64,000 bases of DNA from contig NZ_LMNF01000002.1 in the NCBI RefSeq assembly GCF_001422485.1, positions 569,949 to 633,948 of the forward strand. Direction: 5' to 3'. This DNA is from Agreia sp. Leaf283. Its GTDB lineage: Bacteria > Actinomycetota > Actinomycetes > Actinomycetales > Microbacteriaceae. A program made the translations under genes and the position numbers. Position 1 is the first letter of the stretch, and every line of letters starts with the position of its first letter. The notes under the pieces were generated by a model. That model did no database searches. It saw only the letters and a program-made list of their open reading frames with translations, and was not told the DNA's origin. Below are positions 19,065-30,090 of this stretch, in pieces.

Positions 19065-19742
19065 ATGAGCGAGACCATCATCACCGTCGCCGGCTATGCA
19101 GAGACGCACCATTCACCCGAGCGGGCCGTCGTGCAGCTCGCACTCGGGTTCGAGGGACCGGAACGCCAGAGCGTGTTCGAACAGACGAGGCAGCTTCACG
19201 CGGAGACGTCGGAAAGCCTCCGGGCCCTCCACGATCCCGTGGCCGACGCGGTGACGCGGTGGAGCGCCGACCAGGTGAGCGTGTGGGGGCAGCGCCCCTG
19301 GAACCAGGACGGCGTGCAACTGCCACCGGTCTATCACGCGACCACCACCGTGCGAGCCCGATTCCGCGACTTCTCGGCGCTGGCGACCTGGATCGATTCC
19401 ATCGCGTTCCGCGACGGCGTGACCGTGACCTCGGTCGACTGGGCTCTCACCGCAGCGACGCGGGCGGCTCTGGAGTCCGACGTTCAGAAGGACGCGATCG
19501 TGAGCGCCCGGTCGAAGGCGCAGAACTACGCCGAGGCCCTCGGGCTGTCGGCACTCCGGCCCCTCGCCGTGGCCGACCCCGGAATGCTCGGAGACGGCGG
19601 AGGCGGCTCCTCGCCGGTCGGCGTGGCGCGCTTCGCCTCGCACGATATGGCCAAGTCCAGCGCATCCGGCCCCCTCGACCTCACGCCCGCAGACGTCGTC
19701 ATCAGCGCGTCGGTCGAGGCCCGTTTCGCCGCGTCCGCATGA
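19065..19742 (+). CDS. SIMPL (DUF541) domain protein
   Basis: 225 residues from ATG 19065 (MSETIITVAGYAETHHSPERA). The opening VxGxAE strand, the internal alternation of strands and helices, the ARSKAQNYAEALGL helix near residue 150 and the closing ISASVEARFAAS strand are typical of SIMPL/DUF541 proteins. The region before the ATG lacks conservation. No signal peptide is seen, so it is probably cytoplasmic, although many relatives are exported. The stop overlaps the next start by four bases. Function unknown. Confidence 0.78.
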   Translation: MSETIITVAGYAETHHSPERAVVQLALGFEGPERQSVFEQTRQLHAETSESLRALHDPVADAVTRWSADQVSVWGQRPWNQDGVQLPPVYHATTTVRARFRDFSALATWIDSIAFRDGVTVTSVDWALTAATRAALESDVQKDAIVSARSKAQNYAEALGLSALRPLAVADPGMLGDGGGGSSPVGVARFASHDMAKSSASGPLDLTPADVVISASVEARFAASA

Positions 19743-20647
19743 ACCGCGACCTCGTCGACCGCACGGTCGTCATCACAGGCGGCAACGCCGGGCTCGGCTA
19801 CTTCACGGCCGAGCAGCTCGCCCGCAGGGGCGCACGCATCATCATCGCCGGACGCAACGAGGCAAAGGCCGACGCCGCCATCGCGTCCCTGCGGCGCGAG
19901 GTGCCCAACATCGAGGCACCGTCGTTCGTGCTGCTCGATCTGGCCGATCTCTCGAGTGTGGCTCGGGCATCCACCGAACTCTCGCGGCTGCCCGCCATCG
20001 ACGTGCTGGTCGCGAACGGGGGCATCACCTCGGGCACCGCGGATTCCGCCACCGCCGACGGGTTCGAGAGCATGTTCGGAACCAATCACCTCGGCCACTT
20101 CGCCCTGGTCGCGGGTCTTCTGCCGACTCTGCTCGCGACCCCCGCGTCACGGATCGTGCATCTCGGCAGCATCAGCCACCGCTTCTACGCGCTCGATCTC
20201 GACCAGCGCGACACCCCCGAGCGTTTCCGCAGTTTCCGCAGCTACAGCCGGTCGAAGCTGGCCGTGATGACGTTCGCGTTCGAGCTCGATCGTCGGCTTC
20301 GCGCCGCCGGGCACGACACCCGCAGCATCGTCGCGCATCCGGGGTTCGCCGTCGACGAGCTGACGCCAGAGCGCCCCGGAGTCACGCCGGATGTCAGCAC
20401 CGCTGCGATCGTGCGGACCGTGTTCGGCTCGTTCGCCCAGGGCAAGGACGCCGGAGCACTGCCCATCGTGATGGCCGCCACCGACGACTACCTGCGCGGT
20501 GGCGAATACGTGGGTCCGGCCGGCTGGCAGCAATTGAAGGGCCGCCCGCGGGTGGTGCCGGCCAAGGCGTGGTCACGTGATCCCGCGGTGGCCGCCCGCC
20601 TGTGGGCGCTGTCCGAAGAGCTGACCGGCGCATCCATTCGTCTGTGA
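19739..20647 (+). CDS. Short-chain dehydrogenase/reductase
   Basis: 302 residues. TVVITGGNAGLGYFTAEQLARRGARIIIAGR is split here as the TGGNAGLG cofactor motif near residue 13 and the AGR motif near 37 that suggests NADP preference; NGG replaces the usual NAG near 98; the catalytic set is Ser in SISHRF and YSRSK with Tyr and Lys. It resembles the retinol-dehydrogenase/protochlorophyllide-reductase-like branch of SDRs. Substrate cannot be told. It is translationally coupled to the SIMPL gene and converges on smpB, six bases away. Confidence 0.88.
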   Translation: MNRDLVDRTVVITGGNAGLGYFTAEQLARRGARIIIAGRNEAKADAAIASLRREVPNIEAPSFVLLDLADLSSVARASTELSRLPAIDVLVANGGITSGTADSATADGFESMFGTNHLGHFALVAGLLPTLLATPASRIVHLGSISHRFYALDLDQRDTPERFRSFRSYSRSKLAVMTFAFELDRRLRAAGHDTRSIVAHPGFAVDELTPERPGVTPDVSTAAIVRTVFGSFAQGKDAGALPIVMAATDDYLRGGEYVGPAGWQQLKGRPRVVPAKAWSRDPAVAARLWALSEELTGASIRL

Positions 20648-20653
20648 CCGACG

Positions 20654-21130
20654 TCAGTCGCCGAGGTTGCGCCTCGCCGACATGGCCCTGTCGGACTCGC
20701 GCTTGTCTTGACGCTCGCGCAGCGTCTGCCGCTTGTCGTACTCGCGCTTTCCCTTGGCCACGGCCAGCTCGACCTTGGCACGGCCGTCGCTGAAGTACAG
20801 CTGCAGCGGGATGAGCGTGTAGCCGCCCTCTTTGGTCTTGTTGTGCAGCTTGAGGATCTGCTCCTTGTGCAGCAGCAGCTTGCGCTTGCGCCTTGGCGTG
20901 TGGTTGTTCCACGTGCCCTGCGTGTACTCGGGAATGTGCACGGCGTCGAGCCAGGCCTCGCCGTTCTCGATGAAGGCGTAGCCGTCGACCAGCGACGCTC
21001 GACCCATGCGGAGCGACTTCACCTCGGTGCCGTTCAAGACCATTCCGGCCTCGTACGTCGACTCGATGGTGTAGTCGTGCCGAGCCTTGCGGTTGGTCGC
21101 GACGACCTTCTGACCGCTCTCCTTGGGCAC
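20654..21130 (-). CDS. smpB: SsrA-binding protein SmpB
   Basis: 158 residues from a GTG start with AGGAG seven bases upstream. It binds tmRNA and places it in stalled ribosomes. Motifs: [30 protein letters not shown], the ENGEAWL segment, and the basic C-terminal tail [15 protein letters not shown] that occupies the mRNA channel. It lies at the end of prfB-ftsE-ftsX-smpB, a cluster order common in actinobacteria and other Gram-positives. Confidence 0.96.
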   Translation of the reverse strand: MPKESGQKVVATNRKARHDYTIESTYEAGMVLNGTEVKSLRMGRASLVDGYAFIENGEAWLDAVHIPEYTQGTWNNHTPRRKRKLLLHKEQILKLHNKTKEGGYTLIPLQLYFSDGRAKVELAVAKGKREYDKRQTLRERQDKRESDRAMSARRNLGD

Positions 21131-21233
21131 GTTGCGCTCCTGACGATTCTTGGTGCCGCACCTCGCGTGCGGCAGCCGTCCAGTATACGCCCGGTCGACC
21201 CGGGCGTGGGCGGCGCCGCTCGGACCGGTGCGA

Positions 21234-22148
21234 TCAGACCTTGAGGTAGCGCGTGATCGCGAACTTGGCCGACAGCGCCGCGAGCACGGCTCCGACGACG
21301 ATCAGGATCGGCGCCACCAGCAGCGCATCGCCCGTGGAGACGAACGATGTGAACGGCAGCTGGTTCAGCAGCCATCCCTGCACGAAGAACTTCACGATGG
21401 CCCAGATCGCCAGGCCCGCGAGTGCCGAGCCGATGAGCGATGCGATCACACCCTCGATGATGAACGGCGTCTGGATGAACCTGTTCGAGGCCCCGACGAG
21501 GCGCATGATTCCGAGTTCTCGACGACGCGAGAAGGCAGACAAACGGATGGTCGTGGCGATGAGCAGAACTGCTGCGATCAACATGATCGCAGCCACGGCG
21601 ATGGCGGTGTAACTCGCCGCGTTGAGTACCGTGAAGATCTGCTCGAGGTAGCTGCGTTGGTCGGTGACGCTCTCCACGCCCGCGAAGCCCGAGAGACTCT
21701 CGACGAGCACCGCCGATTGCGTCGGGTCTTTCAGGTTGACCCAGAATGTCTGCGGAAGAAGGTCGGGCGTCACGTACTCGGTGACAGGGTTGCCCTTGAA
21801 CTGCGACTGGAAGTTTTCGTAGGCCTGATCGTGGTTCTCGAAGTAGTACTTGTCGATGAACGGCGACAGCGTCGGCCCGTCGAGCTGGGCCTCAACGGCG
21901 TCGATCTGCTCCTGGGTCACGTCGCCGTTGCCGCAGGTCTCGCCCGCGTCGGTGGCCGTGCAGAGGTAGACGGCGACCTGGGCCTTGTCGTACCAGTAGT
22001 TCTTCATCTGGCCGATCTGCATCTGCAGCAGAATGGCCGTGCCTACGAAGGTGAGCGAGATGAAGGTCACGAGAACGACAGAGACGACCATCGAGACGTT
22101 GCGTCGGAGGCCGGTGCCGACCTCTCCGAAGATGAGTCCGAGTCTCAC
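21234..22148 (-). CDS. ftsX: Cell division protein FtsX (ABC-like permease)
   Basis: 304 residues: a cytoplasmic N-terminus ([17 protein letters not shown]), TM1 at about 21-43, a large extracellular domain to about residue 170 containing two cysteines ([10 protein letters not shown]), then three TM segments. FtsEX relays division signals to peptidoglycan hydrolases outside the cell. The start overlaps the ftsE stop by four bases. The two extracellular cysteines could form a disulfide, as reported for mycobacterial FtsX. Confidence 0.94.
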   Translation of the reverse strand: MRLGLIFGEVGTGLRRNVSMVVSVVLVTFISLTFVGTAILLQMQIGQMKNYWYDKAQVAVYLCTATDAGETCGNGDVTQEQIDAVEAQLDGPTLSPFIDKYYFENHDQAYENFQSQFKGNPVTEYVTPDLLPQTFWVNLKDPTQSAVLVESLSGFAGVESVTDQRSYLEQIFTVLNAASYTAIAVAAIMLIAAVLLIATTIRLSAFSRRRELGIMRLVGASNRFIQTPFIIEGVIASLIGSALAGLAIWAIVKFFVQGWLLNQLPFTSFVSTGDALLVAPILIVVGAVLAALSAKFAITRYLKV

Positions 22149-23185
22149 GAGGTGGGTCCTACGTTCTGGTCCTGGGGGTCGATGCGTTCGCCCGGGGCGC
22201 GCAGCCCGAGCTTCTCGGCGAGTCCGAGCTGGTCGGTCACGGGGTCGGCGGCGTCGGGGCGGGCCGACACCGGCGCGGGGGTCGTGGATGCGACGGGCGC
22301 GGCCTGCGCGGGCTCGCCGGCGGGCACACGGGATGCCGTGGGCGCGGCAGGCGCTGGCGCCTCGGTCGCGGACGGGCCCTGGGGGTTCACGACGGGCGTG
22401 GAGAACGTGGGAGAACTCGCACCCGGTCCCCTGCTGCCGCGCGTCAGCCCGGGAATGCCGATCTCGGCCGTCATTCCGCTGTCGCGAAGCGCGATCTCGG
22501 CCGTCATGCCGTAGCCGCCCTGCAGTTCGTCGCGAACGATCTCGCCCTGAACGAGCTCGATCACGCGTCGCTGCATCTGGTCGACGATGGCGTTGTCGTG
22601 CGTCGCCATGATCACGGTGGTTCCGCCCGCGTTGATGCGCTGCAGAACCTGCATGATTCCGCCACTGGTGAGCGGGTCGAGGTTTCCTGTCGGCTCGTCG
22701 GCGAGCAGGATGGCGGGCTTGTTCACGACGGCGCGGGCGATGGCCACGCGCTGCTGCTCACCACCGGAGAGTTCGTGCGGAAGGCGGTTCGCCTTCTCGT
22801 TGAGGCCCACCATGGCGAGCACGTCGGGAACGGCCTCCTGGATGAAGCCCCGCGACTTGCCGATGACCTGAAGCGTGAAGGCCACGTTGTCGAAGACGTT
22901 CTTGTTCGGCAGCAGACGGAAGTCCTGGAAGACGACTCCGAGGTTGCGCCGGAAGTAGGGAACCTTGCGCGACGAGATCGTGCCCAGGTCTTGGCCGAGC
23001 ACGTGGATGCTGCCGCTCGTGGGCTTGTCCTCCTTCAGCACGAGGCGCAGGAAGCTCGACTTGCCGGAGCCGGAGGCGCCGACAAGAAAGACGAATTCAC
23101 CGCGGAGGATCTCGAGGTCGACGCGGTTCAGCGCCGGCTTCTTGGTCCCCCGGTAAATCTGGGATACGTGATCAAATCGAATCAT
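22145..23185 (-). CDS. ftsE: Cell division ATP-binding protein FtsE with C-terminal extension
   Basis: The first ~222 residues are a complete FtsE ATPase: [13 protein letters not shown], Walker [10 protein letters not shown] near 36, the Q-loop [12 protein letters not shown], signature [14 protein letters not shown] near 139 and [12 protein letters not shown]. About 124 further residues follow: two copies of an 11-residue unit starting GMTAEI near 227 and 238, then a Pro/Ala/Ser/Thr-rich stretch. Typical FtsE is about 229 residues, so the tail is an added, probably disordered, region. It sits downstream of prfB and overlaps ftsX. Confidence 0.94.
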   Translation of the reverse strand: MIRFDHVSQIYRGTKKPALNRVDLEILRGEFVFLVGASGSGKSSFLRLVLKEDKPTSGSIHVLGQDLGTISSRKVPYFRRNLGVVFQDFRLLPNKNVFDNVAFTLQVIGKSRGFIQEAVPDVLAMVGLNEKANRLPHELSGGEQQRVAIARAVVNKPAILLADEPTGNLDPLTSGGIMQVLQRINAGGTTVIMATHDNAIVDQMQRRVIELVQGEIVRDELQGGYGMTAEIALRDSGMTAEIGIPGLTRGSRGPGASSPTFSTPVVNPQGPSATEAPAPAAPTASRVPAGEPAQAAPVASTTPAPVSARPDAADPVTDQLGLAEKLGLRAPGERIDPQDQNVGPTS

Positions 23186-23282
23186 GGCAGGTTGAGCTTA
23201 AGCAGCCTTGCGACCCACTCGACGCGCGACTCGCCACGGATGCCCGATTGGCGCGCCAGTCTGTACGAACGCCTTGTATCGC

Positions 23283-24389
<1,107 letters not shown>

Positions 24390-24447
24390 GGTGCCCCCAG
24401 CCTACCGGGCGGGCGTGGTCGCTCCCCCGGCGTACAGTGGATGCGAC

Positions 24448-25710
24448 ATGAGCGATGCAGAGACCGGGTTCCGATTCCGTTCCATCGCCCTCCCCGCCCT
24501 TCTCCCGTCGCTGCTCTTCGCCATCGGCGAGGGCTCGATCATCCCCATCATTCCGGCGATCGCTCAGGATCTCGGTGCCGGTCTCGCCCTGGCGGGATTC
24601 ATCGCCGCCATGATCATGGTCGGCGAGCTCATCGGCGACATTCCGAGCGGTTGGATCGTGAGCCGCATCGGTGAGCGGCGGGCCATGGTGGGTGCGTCTC
24701 TCGTGTCGATCATCGGCGTCACGACGTGCATCGTCGCATCCGGGCCCTGGATGCTCGGGGTCGGCATCTTCCTGCTCGGCCTGTCGACCGCGACCTTCGC
24801 CCTCGCCCGGCACGCGTTCATGACCACCTTCGTGCCGCTGCAGTATCGGGCGCGCGCACTCTCCACTCTCGGCGGAACCTTCCGGGCGGGCTGGTTCGTG
24901 GGCCCTTTCATCGCCGCCGGACTCATCGCCCTCACGTCGCACGCCGAGATCGTGTTCTGGGTGCACCTCGCGTGTGCCGTTCTGGTGATCGTGCTCCTCC
25001 TCGTGATGCCCGATCCGACCGCGGGGGCCGCGGCACGCGCGCAGGTCGACGGCACGCACGAGACCGAGGGCGAGCACCTCGTGGCCGAGGAATCGCACGG
25101 GCTGTTCCGCACCGTCTGGAACTTCCGCGGGGTTCTCGTTCGCCTCGGAACGGGTGTGGCGATCGTCGGCGCTCTGCGCGCGAGCCGCTCCGTCATCCTG
25201 CCGCTGTGGGCGGTGAGCCTCGGCCTGTCGGAGAGCACGACCGCCCTCATCATCGGGCTCGGCGGCGCCATGGACTTCGCCCTGTTCTATGCCAGCGGCC
25301 AGGTCATGGACCGGTTCGGGCGACTGTGGAGCGTGGTGCCGTCGATGCTCGGCATGGGCATCGGACTCTTCGTGCTGGCGTTCACCCACGACCTGCAGCA
25401 CGCGGTCGGGTGGTTCATCGGTGTCACGGTGCTCACCGGCCTCGCGAACGGCATCGGCAGCGGAATCCTCATGACGCTCGGCGCCGACCTCGCCCCGAAA
25501 GACGACCCCGCCCCGTTCCTGGGCGCGTTCCGCTTCACCGGCGACGCGGGAACTGCCGCCGCTCCCCTGCTGGTATCGCTCATCGTGGCCGTGGCCACGC
25601 TGTCGCTTTCGACGGCGATCATGGGGGTCATCGGCGTGCTGGGTGCCGGTTTGATGCTGCGCTACGTTCCCCGCTACGTTCCTCGGCGGCCGGGCAGGCC
25701 GTCGGCCTGA
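24448..25710 (+). CDS. MFS transporter (12-TM, DHA1-like)
   Basis: 420 residues from ATG 24448. Twelve hydrophobic segments split by a charged central loop near residues 195-220 (VDGTHETEGEHLVAEES). The MFS motif A region reads GWIVSRIGERRAM after TM2. Probably a proton-driven efflux carrier; the substrate is unknown. It diverges from prfB with 58 bases between and converges on the next MFS gene across short palindromes around 25695-25716. Confidence 0.87.
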   Translation: MSDAETGFRFRSIALPALLPSLLFAIGEGSIIPIIPAIAQDLGAGLALAGFIAAMIMVGELIGDIPSGWIVSRIGERRAMVGASLVSIIGVTTCIVASGPWMLGVGIFLLGLSTATFALARHAFMTTFVPLQYRARALSTLGGTFRAGWFVGPFIAAGLIALTSHAEIVFWVHLACAVLVIVLLLVMPDPTAGAAARAQVDGTHETEGEHLVAEESHGLFRTVWNFRGVLVRLGTGVAIVGALRASRSVILPLWAVSLGLSESTTALIIGLGGAMDFALFYASGQVMDRFGRLWSVVPSMLGMGIGLFVLAFTHDLQHAVGWFIGVTVLTGLANGIGSGILMTLGADLAPKDDPAPFLGAFRFTGDAGTAAAPLLVSLIVAVATLSLSTAIMGVIGVLGAGLMLRYVPRYVPRRPGRPSA

Positions 25711-25726
25711 TCAGGCGCGCTGCTCG

Positions 25727-27214
25727 TCAGGCGTCGGATGCGGCGGTCTCGCGCTTCGCGGCTTTCGCACGCGATCTCAGGTCGACGAGCCCTACGATGA
25801 GCGACACCGTGATGAGCGAGATAGCGATGAGGATGCCGTTGCGGAAGCCCTCGTGGTAGGCCATCAGCTGATCGGCGTCCGCCTTGTCGCGGTAGAGGGT
25901 CGCGAAGAACGTTGAGCTGACGGCGGCGACGCCGATCGCGGTGCCGACGCGCTGTCCGACCTGGGCGAGTGAGCCCGCGACCCCGCCCTCGCTCACGGGA
26001 ACCTCGGCGAGCGTCAGGGTCTGGTTGGGCGAGATCACGAGGCCGCCTCCGGCTCCCGCGACGGCCATGGCGGCGGCCATCCACCAGATCGTCTCGTCGC
26101 GCGGGGTGAGCACCGCCGCAGCGAGAATGAGGGAGAAGCCCACGATGACCGTGGCCGTGCCGATCACGACGAGCTTGCGGCCGTAGCGCTCAACGATGCG
26201 GCCGCCGATCAGCGAGCTGGCGGCGGAGGTGAGGGCGAACGGGATGCTGACCATGCCGGCGAAGACGGGCAGGGCGCCGAGGCCCTGCTGCAGGTAGAGC
26301 GTGGTGAGCAGGAAGGTGCCCGGGATGGCCGCGAAGTACGCGGTGGCTACGAGGATTCCGTTGCGGTACGAGGCGATGCGGAACAGGGAGAAGTGCACCA
26401 CGGGAGACTTGCCGCGCCGGCCGTAGTCGCGCTCCCAGAGAAGGAACGCGGTGGTTCCGAGAGCGAAGCCGATGAGCCAGAACCAGCGCTTCGGGTCGTC
26501 GTCGGGGCCGCCGGTGGTGAAGACGAAGGGCACCATGAGGCTGAAGACCGAAAAACCGAGAAGAAGGATGCCGACGAGGTCGAGCTGGGTCTTCACGGTC
26601 GTGCCCTTGGGCTTCGTCGGCAGCAGGCGCAGCGCGAAGAACAGGGCGATGAGTCCGAGCGGAATGTTCATCCAGAACAGCAGTCGCCACCCGTCGGTCT
26701 CTCCCCCGACGGCGATCAGCAGCCCGCCGAGCGTCGGCCCGAACGCGGTGGCGACGCCGATGGTGGCGCCGAAGATGCCGAAGGCGCGCCCGCGAGCAGA
26801 ACCCTGGAACAGCTGCTGCACGAGCCCGAGCACCTGCGGCATCTGGATGCCTGCGGCGACACCCTGAAGGATGCGCGCGATGAGCAGGGTCTCGACCGTC
26901 GGTGCGAGCGCGCAGGCGAGACTCGCGAGGGTGAACGAGATGAGTCCGATGGAGAAGAGGAGTTTGCGCGAGTAGATGTCGCCGAGCCGCCCGGCGGGAA
27001 CGAGCGCGAGTCCGAAGGCGAGGGCGTAGCCGGCGACGATCAGCTGCAGTTCGGTGGACCCAGCGCCGAGCGCCTTCTCGATCGAGGGAAGCCCGACGTT
27101 GACCTTCGACAGATCGAGAATCGTGAGGGCCGCCACTCCGACGGCCACGGCGAATGCCTGCCATTTCGCCCGCTCGGTGAGTTCGATCTTCGGAGCGGGC
27201 GGAGTAGACGTCAT
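25727..27214 (-). CDS. MFS transporter (14-TM, DHA2 drug-efflux type)
   Basis: 495 residues with about 14 hydrophobic segments. Motif A appears as AGRLGDIYSRKLLF, and motif C-like Gly/Pro residues appear in TM5 (GPTLGGLLIAVGG). DHA2 members export drugs or dyes with protons. It is the last clearly core gene before the accessory island; about 100 bases without a gene follow its start. Confidence 0.88.
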   Translation of the reverse strand: MTSTPPAPKIELTERAKWQAFAVAVGVAALTILDLSKVNVGLPSIEKALGAGSTELQLIVAGYALAFGLALVPAGRLGDIYSRKLLFSIGLISFTLASLACALAPTVETLLIARILQGVAAGIQMPQVLGLVQQLFQGSARGRAFGIFGATIGVATAFGPTLGGLLIAVGGETDGWRLLFWMNIPLGLIALFFALRLLPTKPKGTTVKTQLDLVGILLLGFSVFSLMVPFVFTTGGPDDDPKRWFWLIGFALGTTAFLLWERDYGRRGKSPVVHFSLFRIASYRNGILVATAYFAAIPGTFLLTTLYLQQGLGALPVFAGMVSIPFALTSAASSLIGGRIVERYGRKLVVIGTATVIVGFSLILAAAVLTPRDETIWWMAAAMAVAGAGGGLVISPNQTLTLAEVPVSEGGVAGSLAQVGQRVGTAIGVAAVSSTFFATLYRDKADADQLMAYHEGFRNGILIAISLITVSLIVGLVDLRSRAKAAKRETAASDA

Positions 27215-27315
27215 GAGAGAAAACGCTACACCGCACCATGGCGCGCATTCGGGGGCCTTGCGCGCGTGCTACCTGAACACAGAGCGGGGCAGCTGCGGTG
27301 GGGTCGGGCCCTTGC

Positions 27316-27897
27316 CTAGGACTCTCTGATCGCAATTCCTGGATACTCGATGACAAGCCCTGAACTGTCGTACCGCAGACGACACGAAAACTCGAACGTC
27401 GATGATTCGTAGTGGAACAGGATCTCCTCCGGACCAGCCTCAATCAATGTGTAGCGCTGTTCGAGACGTTCCACGCTGAGGTCGTCAGCTCGGACAAACG
27501 CGGCCGGCACGTCGACGCCGACTCCCTCGATGAAGTCGAGACGATGGAGGGGAAGCGTGTTCGTCACCGCGGACGACTCGAAATCAACATCAGAGCACCC
27601 ATCAAGTTCGGGTCGCAGCTCGCCGTTCACGGTCCATGTTCCCGCGGAGTCGCGTGTTAGAGCCAGCTCACGTTTCCCTGTGTCCGTCAGCCTGGATGAA
27701 TGAACCGCGACCGTTCTCCAAGAATCATCCACCGTCACGTCATAGCCAACCGACCACAGCTCAACAGACTCGCGTGCGGTTGTATGACCGGTCAGACGGT
27801 AACCGACGCCCAGATCCTTGAAGAAGGCGACCTCGAAACCAGCTCGCGCTCCTCTGTGGGTCCAGCTCGCCCCAGCAGCTGGTGTCGTCAGTCTCAT
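27316..27897 (-). CDS. Putative glycolipid-binding domain protein
   Basis: 193 residues matching the Glycolipid_bind (DUF1089) family pattern: SVGYDVTVDDSWRTVAV, the DSAGTWTVNGE strand, LDGCSDVDFESSAVTNTLP, then VERLEQRYTLIEAG and SGLVIEYPGIA at the end. All beta-rich, no signal peptide. Base composition is lower in G/C than the MFS genes to its left, so it is probably the first gene of the accessory island. The role in the cell is unknown. Confidence 0.75.
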   Translation of the reverse strand: MRLTTPAAGASWTHRGARAGFEVAFFKDLGVGYRLTGHTTARESVELWSVGYDVTVDDSWRTVAVHSSRLTDTGKRELALTRDSAGTWTVNGELRPELDGCSDVDFESSAVTNTLPLHRLDFIEGVGVDVPAAFVRADDLSVERLEQRYTLIEAGPEEILFHYESSTFEFSCRLRYDSSGLVIEYPGIAIRES

Positions 27898-27979
27898 GAA
27901 CGGAACCTATCAATCCGTCGGGCTGGACCGATGCACTGATGCCCCAGCGGACAATATCGCGCCTCGAGATGATCGACGG

Positions 27980-28960
27980 GTGATTGCAAGCATCACTCTC
28001 GGGTACACCGCCGATCAGGCGAGCGCCATGGCCGGCCAGGGGTACCGGGTCCCGACCGAGCGGGAGAACAATATCCTCGCCGAAACGAACACTGCGGCAG
28101 CACGTCTCGAAGAGCTGCGCGCACTTATGGAGGCGATCCCCACGCCAAGGTCCATCACGGTGACCGCATCCGGTAACGGACTTCAGTATTCGGACTCAAG
28201 AGAGAACCACGCCTACGGAGGCACTGTTGGCGGTGCCGTTGCTCAAGCAGCGATGGCATTCGTTGGTGGTGGCACTGCGGTAGGCCCCGGTACATCTAAG
28301 TCGGACTCGATCCCGGTGTGGCTGTCAGCCGGCGAGGAAGTGATTCAGGACCCATACGAATCGCGGAACAGAGGCCTCCTGCAATCGATCAATGCAGGCG
28401 ATGACCCTCGATCGTGGTTGGCGTCGATGATGGGTTGGGGCAGCCTGGTCCCGGCAAGCTACGAGGGCTATTCGGGATACTCGTCGACTGGAGGATCTGC
28501 GGCGGAACCGCAGGTCGTCCAGATCGAATTGACGACGAGCGGCGGTGCCGAAAAGTTCGTTGACATTCGTATCAACGGGGCGCTGAAAGTCCAGGAGCGC
28601 GAGCGGCATATGACTCTTGTCTCTGGTAGGAGCCGATATCGGAAAGATCAGCGAGCAGGCCCGCACCGCCTGCAGCCCTGTGGCCCCTCACCCGGCTGCA
28701 GGGGCCGCTCCTTGTTCCTCAGTCGTTTTGCCTTCTGGATCCGCGACGATCGCGAATACGCACGTAACCCACACCGACATATGGGCACAAAGTTCTCGAT
28801 CCACGACGAGACGAACAGGGCGGCATTGCTTCAGGAGTTACATGCTCTCGTGGATGCGATTCCTAAGTCGGAGTTCGATCCCTGCCTCCACAACGCATCC
28901 TGTAGTCGGATTCATTATGCTCGTCACCCTGGTGAGGGAGCAGCGACTTGGACGTTCTGA
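27980..28960 (+). pseudogene. Remnant of a phage tape-measure protein C-terminus
   Basis: The frame contains a Gly/Ala-rich stretch (YGGTVGGAVAQAAM) followed by VGPGTSKSDSIPVWLSAGEE, the pattern found near the C-termini of phage tape-measure proteins (GPGTxxSDSIPAxLSxGE). A helical ETNTAAARLEELRALMEAIP segment precedes it. Similarity fades near 28620, after which the frame runs into non-conserved sequence. No other tail, capsid, integrase or lysis gene is nearby, so this is a stray 3' fragment. Near 28800 a weak echo of the helical segment recurs (ALLQELHALVDAIP). Confidence 0.6.
28682..28706 (+). terminator. Hairpin downstream of the tape-measure remnant
   Basis: GGCCCCT (28682-28688) and AGGGGCC (28700-28706) form a 7-bp G/C-rich stem with an 11-base loop, followed by a moderately T-rich stretch. 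It lies just beyond the point where similarity to tape-measure proteins ends and could be the original phage-gene terminator. Confidence 0.35.
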
Positions 28961-29826
28961 AGGCAATATCTGATTGGTTAGATGTCACTTGGGACGATCC
29001 TGTAAACGGTCGCGAGGCTGCCCTGTCCGTTCTCGTGTCACTCCTATTTACCGGTGCTGGATTCATCTGGGGCAGGGATCAGGAGCGGAGGAAAAACGCA
29101 GCCGCCGAACGCGCCCGCCAGCTGGAGGACCGCGCACGAGCCTTCCGACTGGTTGAGGAGACCTGGGCGCCTATCGTCAGGCTGTTGGACGTCGACAAAT
29201 TCCGAGGCATCGCGGACGATCTCACGGCCATTTTCACCAATAGCGTCAAGGTAGTGCCGCTGCACTCGCGCCGACCCGACTGGCCGTTGGAGTGGATGCC
29301 CCTGTATGAATGGTTATCGGCTGCGATGGCCCACATAGAGCTTTACCGAGACTGGTCCTCAGGCATGGAGTATGGGAAAGCCCTAGCGCCAGTGCGTGCC
29401 CAACAGGCAGCACTTGAGCGAATCAGGACAGAACTCATGGCCGGGCATATTGGACTGGCGTTTTTTGCCACTCATCGCCTCACCATCGAATTGGCAAGCC
29501 GCGAACTTCAAGTCCGAGTTGCGCGACAAAAGGAGTACGCGGCAGCGCTCGGCATGATGGAATCCGCACTGATCTTTTTCGCTTCGGAATACATGGGATC
29601 GTTTGGGAGACTCGTGTCCGACGTTCAAGCAGCCCGGAGTGCGTTCGAGCGTCTGCAGTTGACTCACTCCGGAGACTTCGGCCCGGAACTGCAAACTATG
29701 CAGTCGTACCTGGAGCGAATCGAACGGTTCGTCGTAGCGAGCCCGTACGCAACCCTCAACGAACGGCAAGAATTCGAAGAACAGTTCTGGCCACCGGGCG
29801 GCCCACAAAAGTGGATTAGTGGGTAG
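28948..29826 (+). CDS. Hypothetical membrane-anchored protein
   Basis: 292 residues from TTG 28948 with GAGGGAG eight bases upstream. One hydrophobic segment at about 26-42 (LSVLVSLLFTGAGFIW) is followed by a charged segment (GRDQERRKNAAAERARQ) and a largely helical soluble region. The likely topology is an N-terminal anchor with a cytoplasmic helical domain. No family recognised. Base use is like the island and unlike the core. A small open frame with a good ribosome site follows 29 bases later. Confidence 0.62.
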   Translation: MDVLKAISDWLDVTWDDPVNGREAALSVLVSLLFTGAGFIWGRDQERRKNAAAERARQLEDRARAFRLVEETWAPIVRLLDVDKFRGIADDLTAIFTNSVKVVPLHSRRPDWPLEWMPLYEWLSAAMAHIELYRDWSSGMEYGKALAPVRAQQAALERIRTELMAGHIGLAFFATHRLTIELASRELQVRVARQKEYAAALGMMESALIFFASEYMGSFGRLVSDVQAARSAFERLQLTHSGDFGPELQTMQSYLERIERFVVASPYATLNERQEFEEQFWPPGGPQKWISG

Positions 29827-29855
29827 AAGTCTATATACCAGCCCGGGGAGGCCGT

Positions 29856-30056
29856 GTGGAAAAACTGCCCGAAATGTACGTTGCCTTCACTCGGAGCCGC
29901 ACAGCAGAGGGAGCACCTGGGAGGCCCCCGTGGGGCGCTTTGGTCCTTCTACCTGTCAACCCTGATCATCATCACCTGCAACTCCTCCGACGGGCGCTCG
30001 AGCAGTCCTGCCTTCATCGTCTGGCAGTCAGCGCCTTCACCTTCGACTTCGGATGA
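29856..30056 (+). CDS. Small hypothetical protein
   Basis: 66 residues starting at GTG 29856 (MEKLPEMYVAFTRSRT) with GGGGAGG five to seven bases upstream. It sits close behind the preceding membrane-anchored protein gene and could be its co-transcribed partner. No domain is recognised, and a short frame like this can arise by chance; the ribosome site is the main support. Confidence 0.35.
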   Translation: MEKLPEMYVAFTRSRTAEGAPGRPPWGALVLLPVNPDHHHLQLLRRALEQSCLHRLAVSAFTFDFG

Positions 30057-30090
30057 CTCACCAGTCTTACTTCTGGCACTCACTCGAACC

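Noticed and set aside
28860-28895. tRNA 3' end or att-site remnant (GGAGTTCGATCC)
   Set aside because: The flanking bases do not form a T-stem or acceptor stem, and no matching copy is seen at the other island edge.
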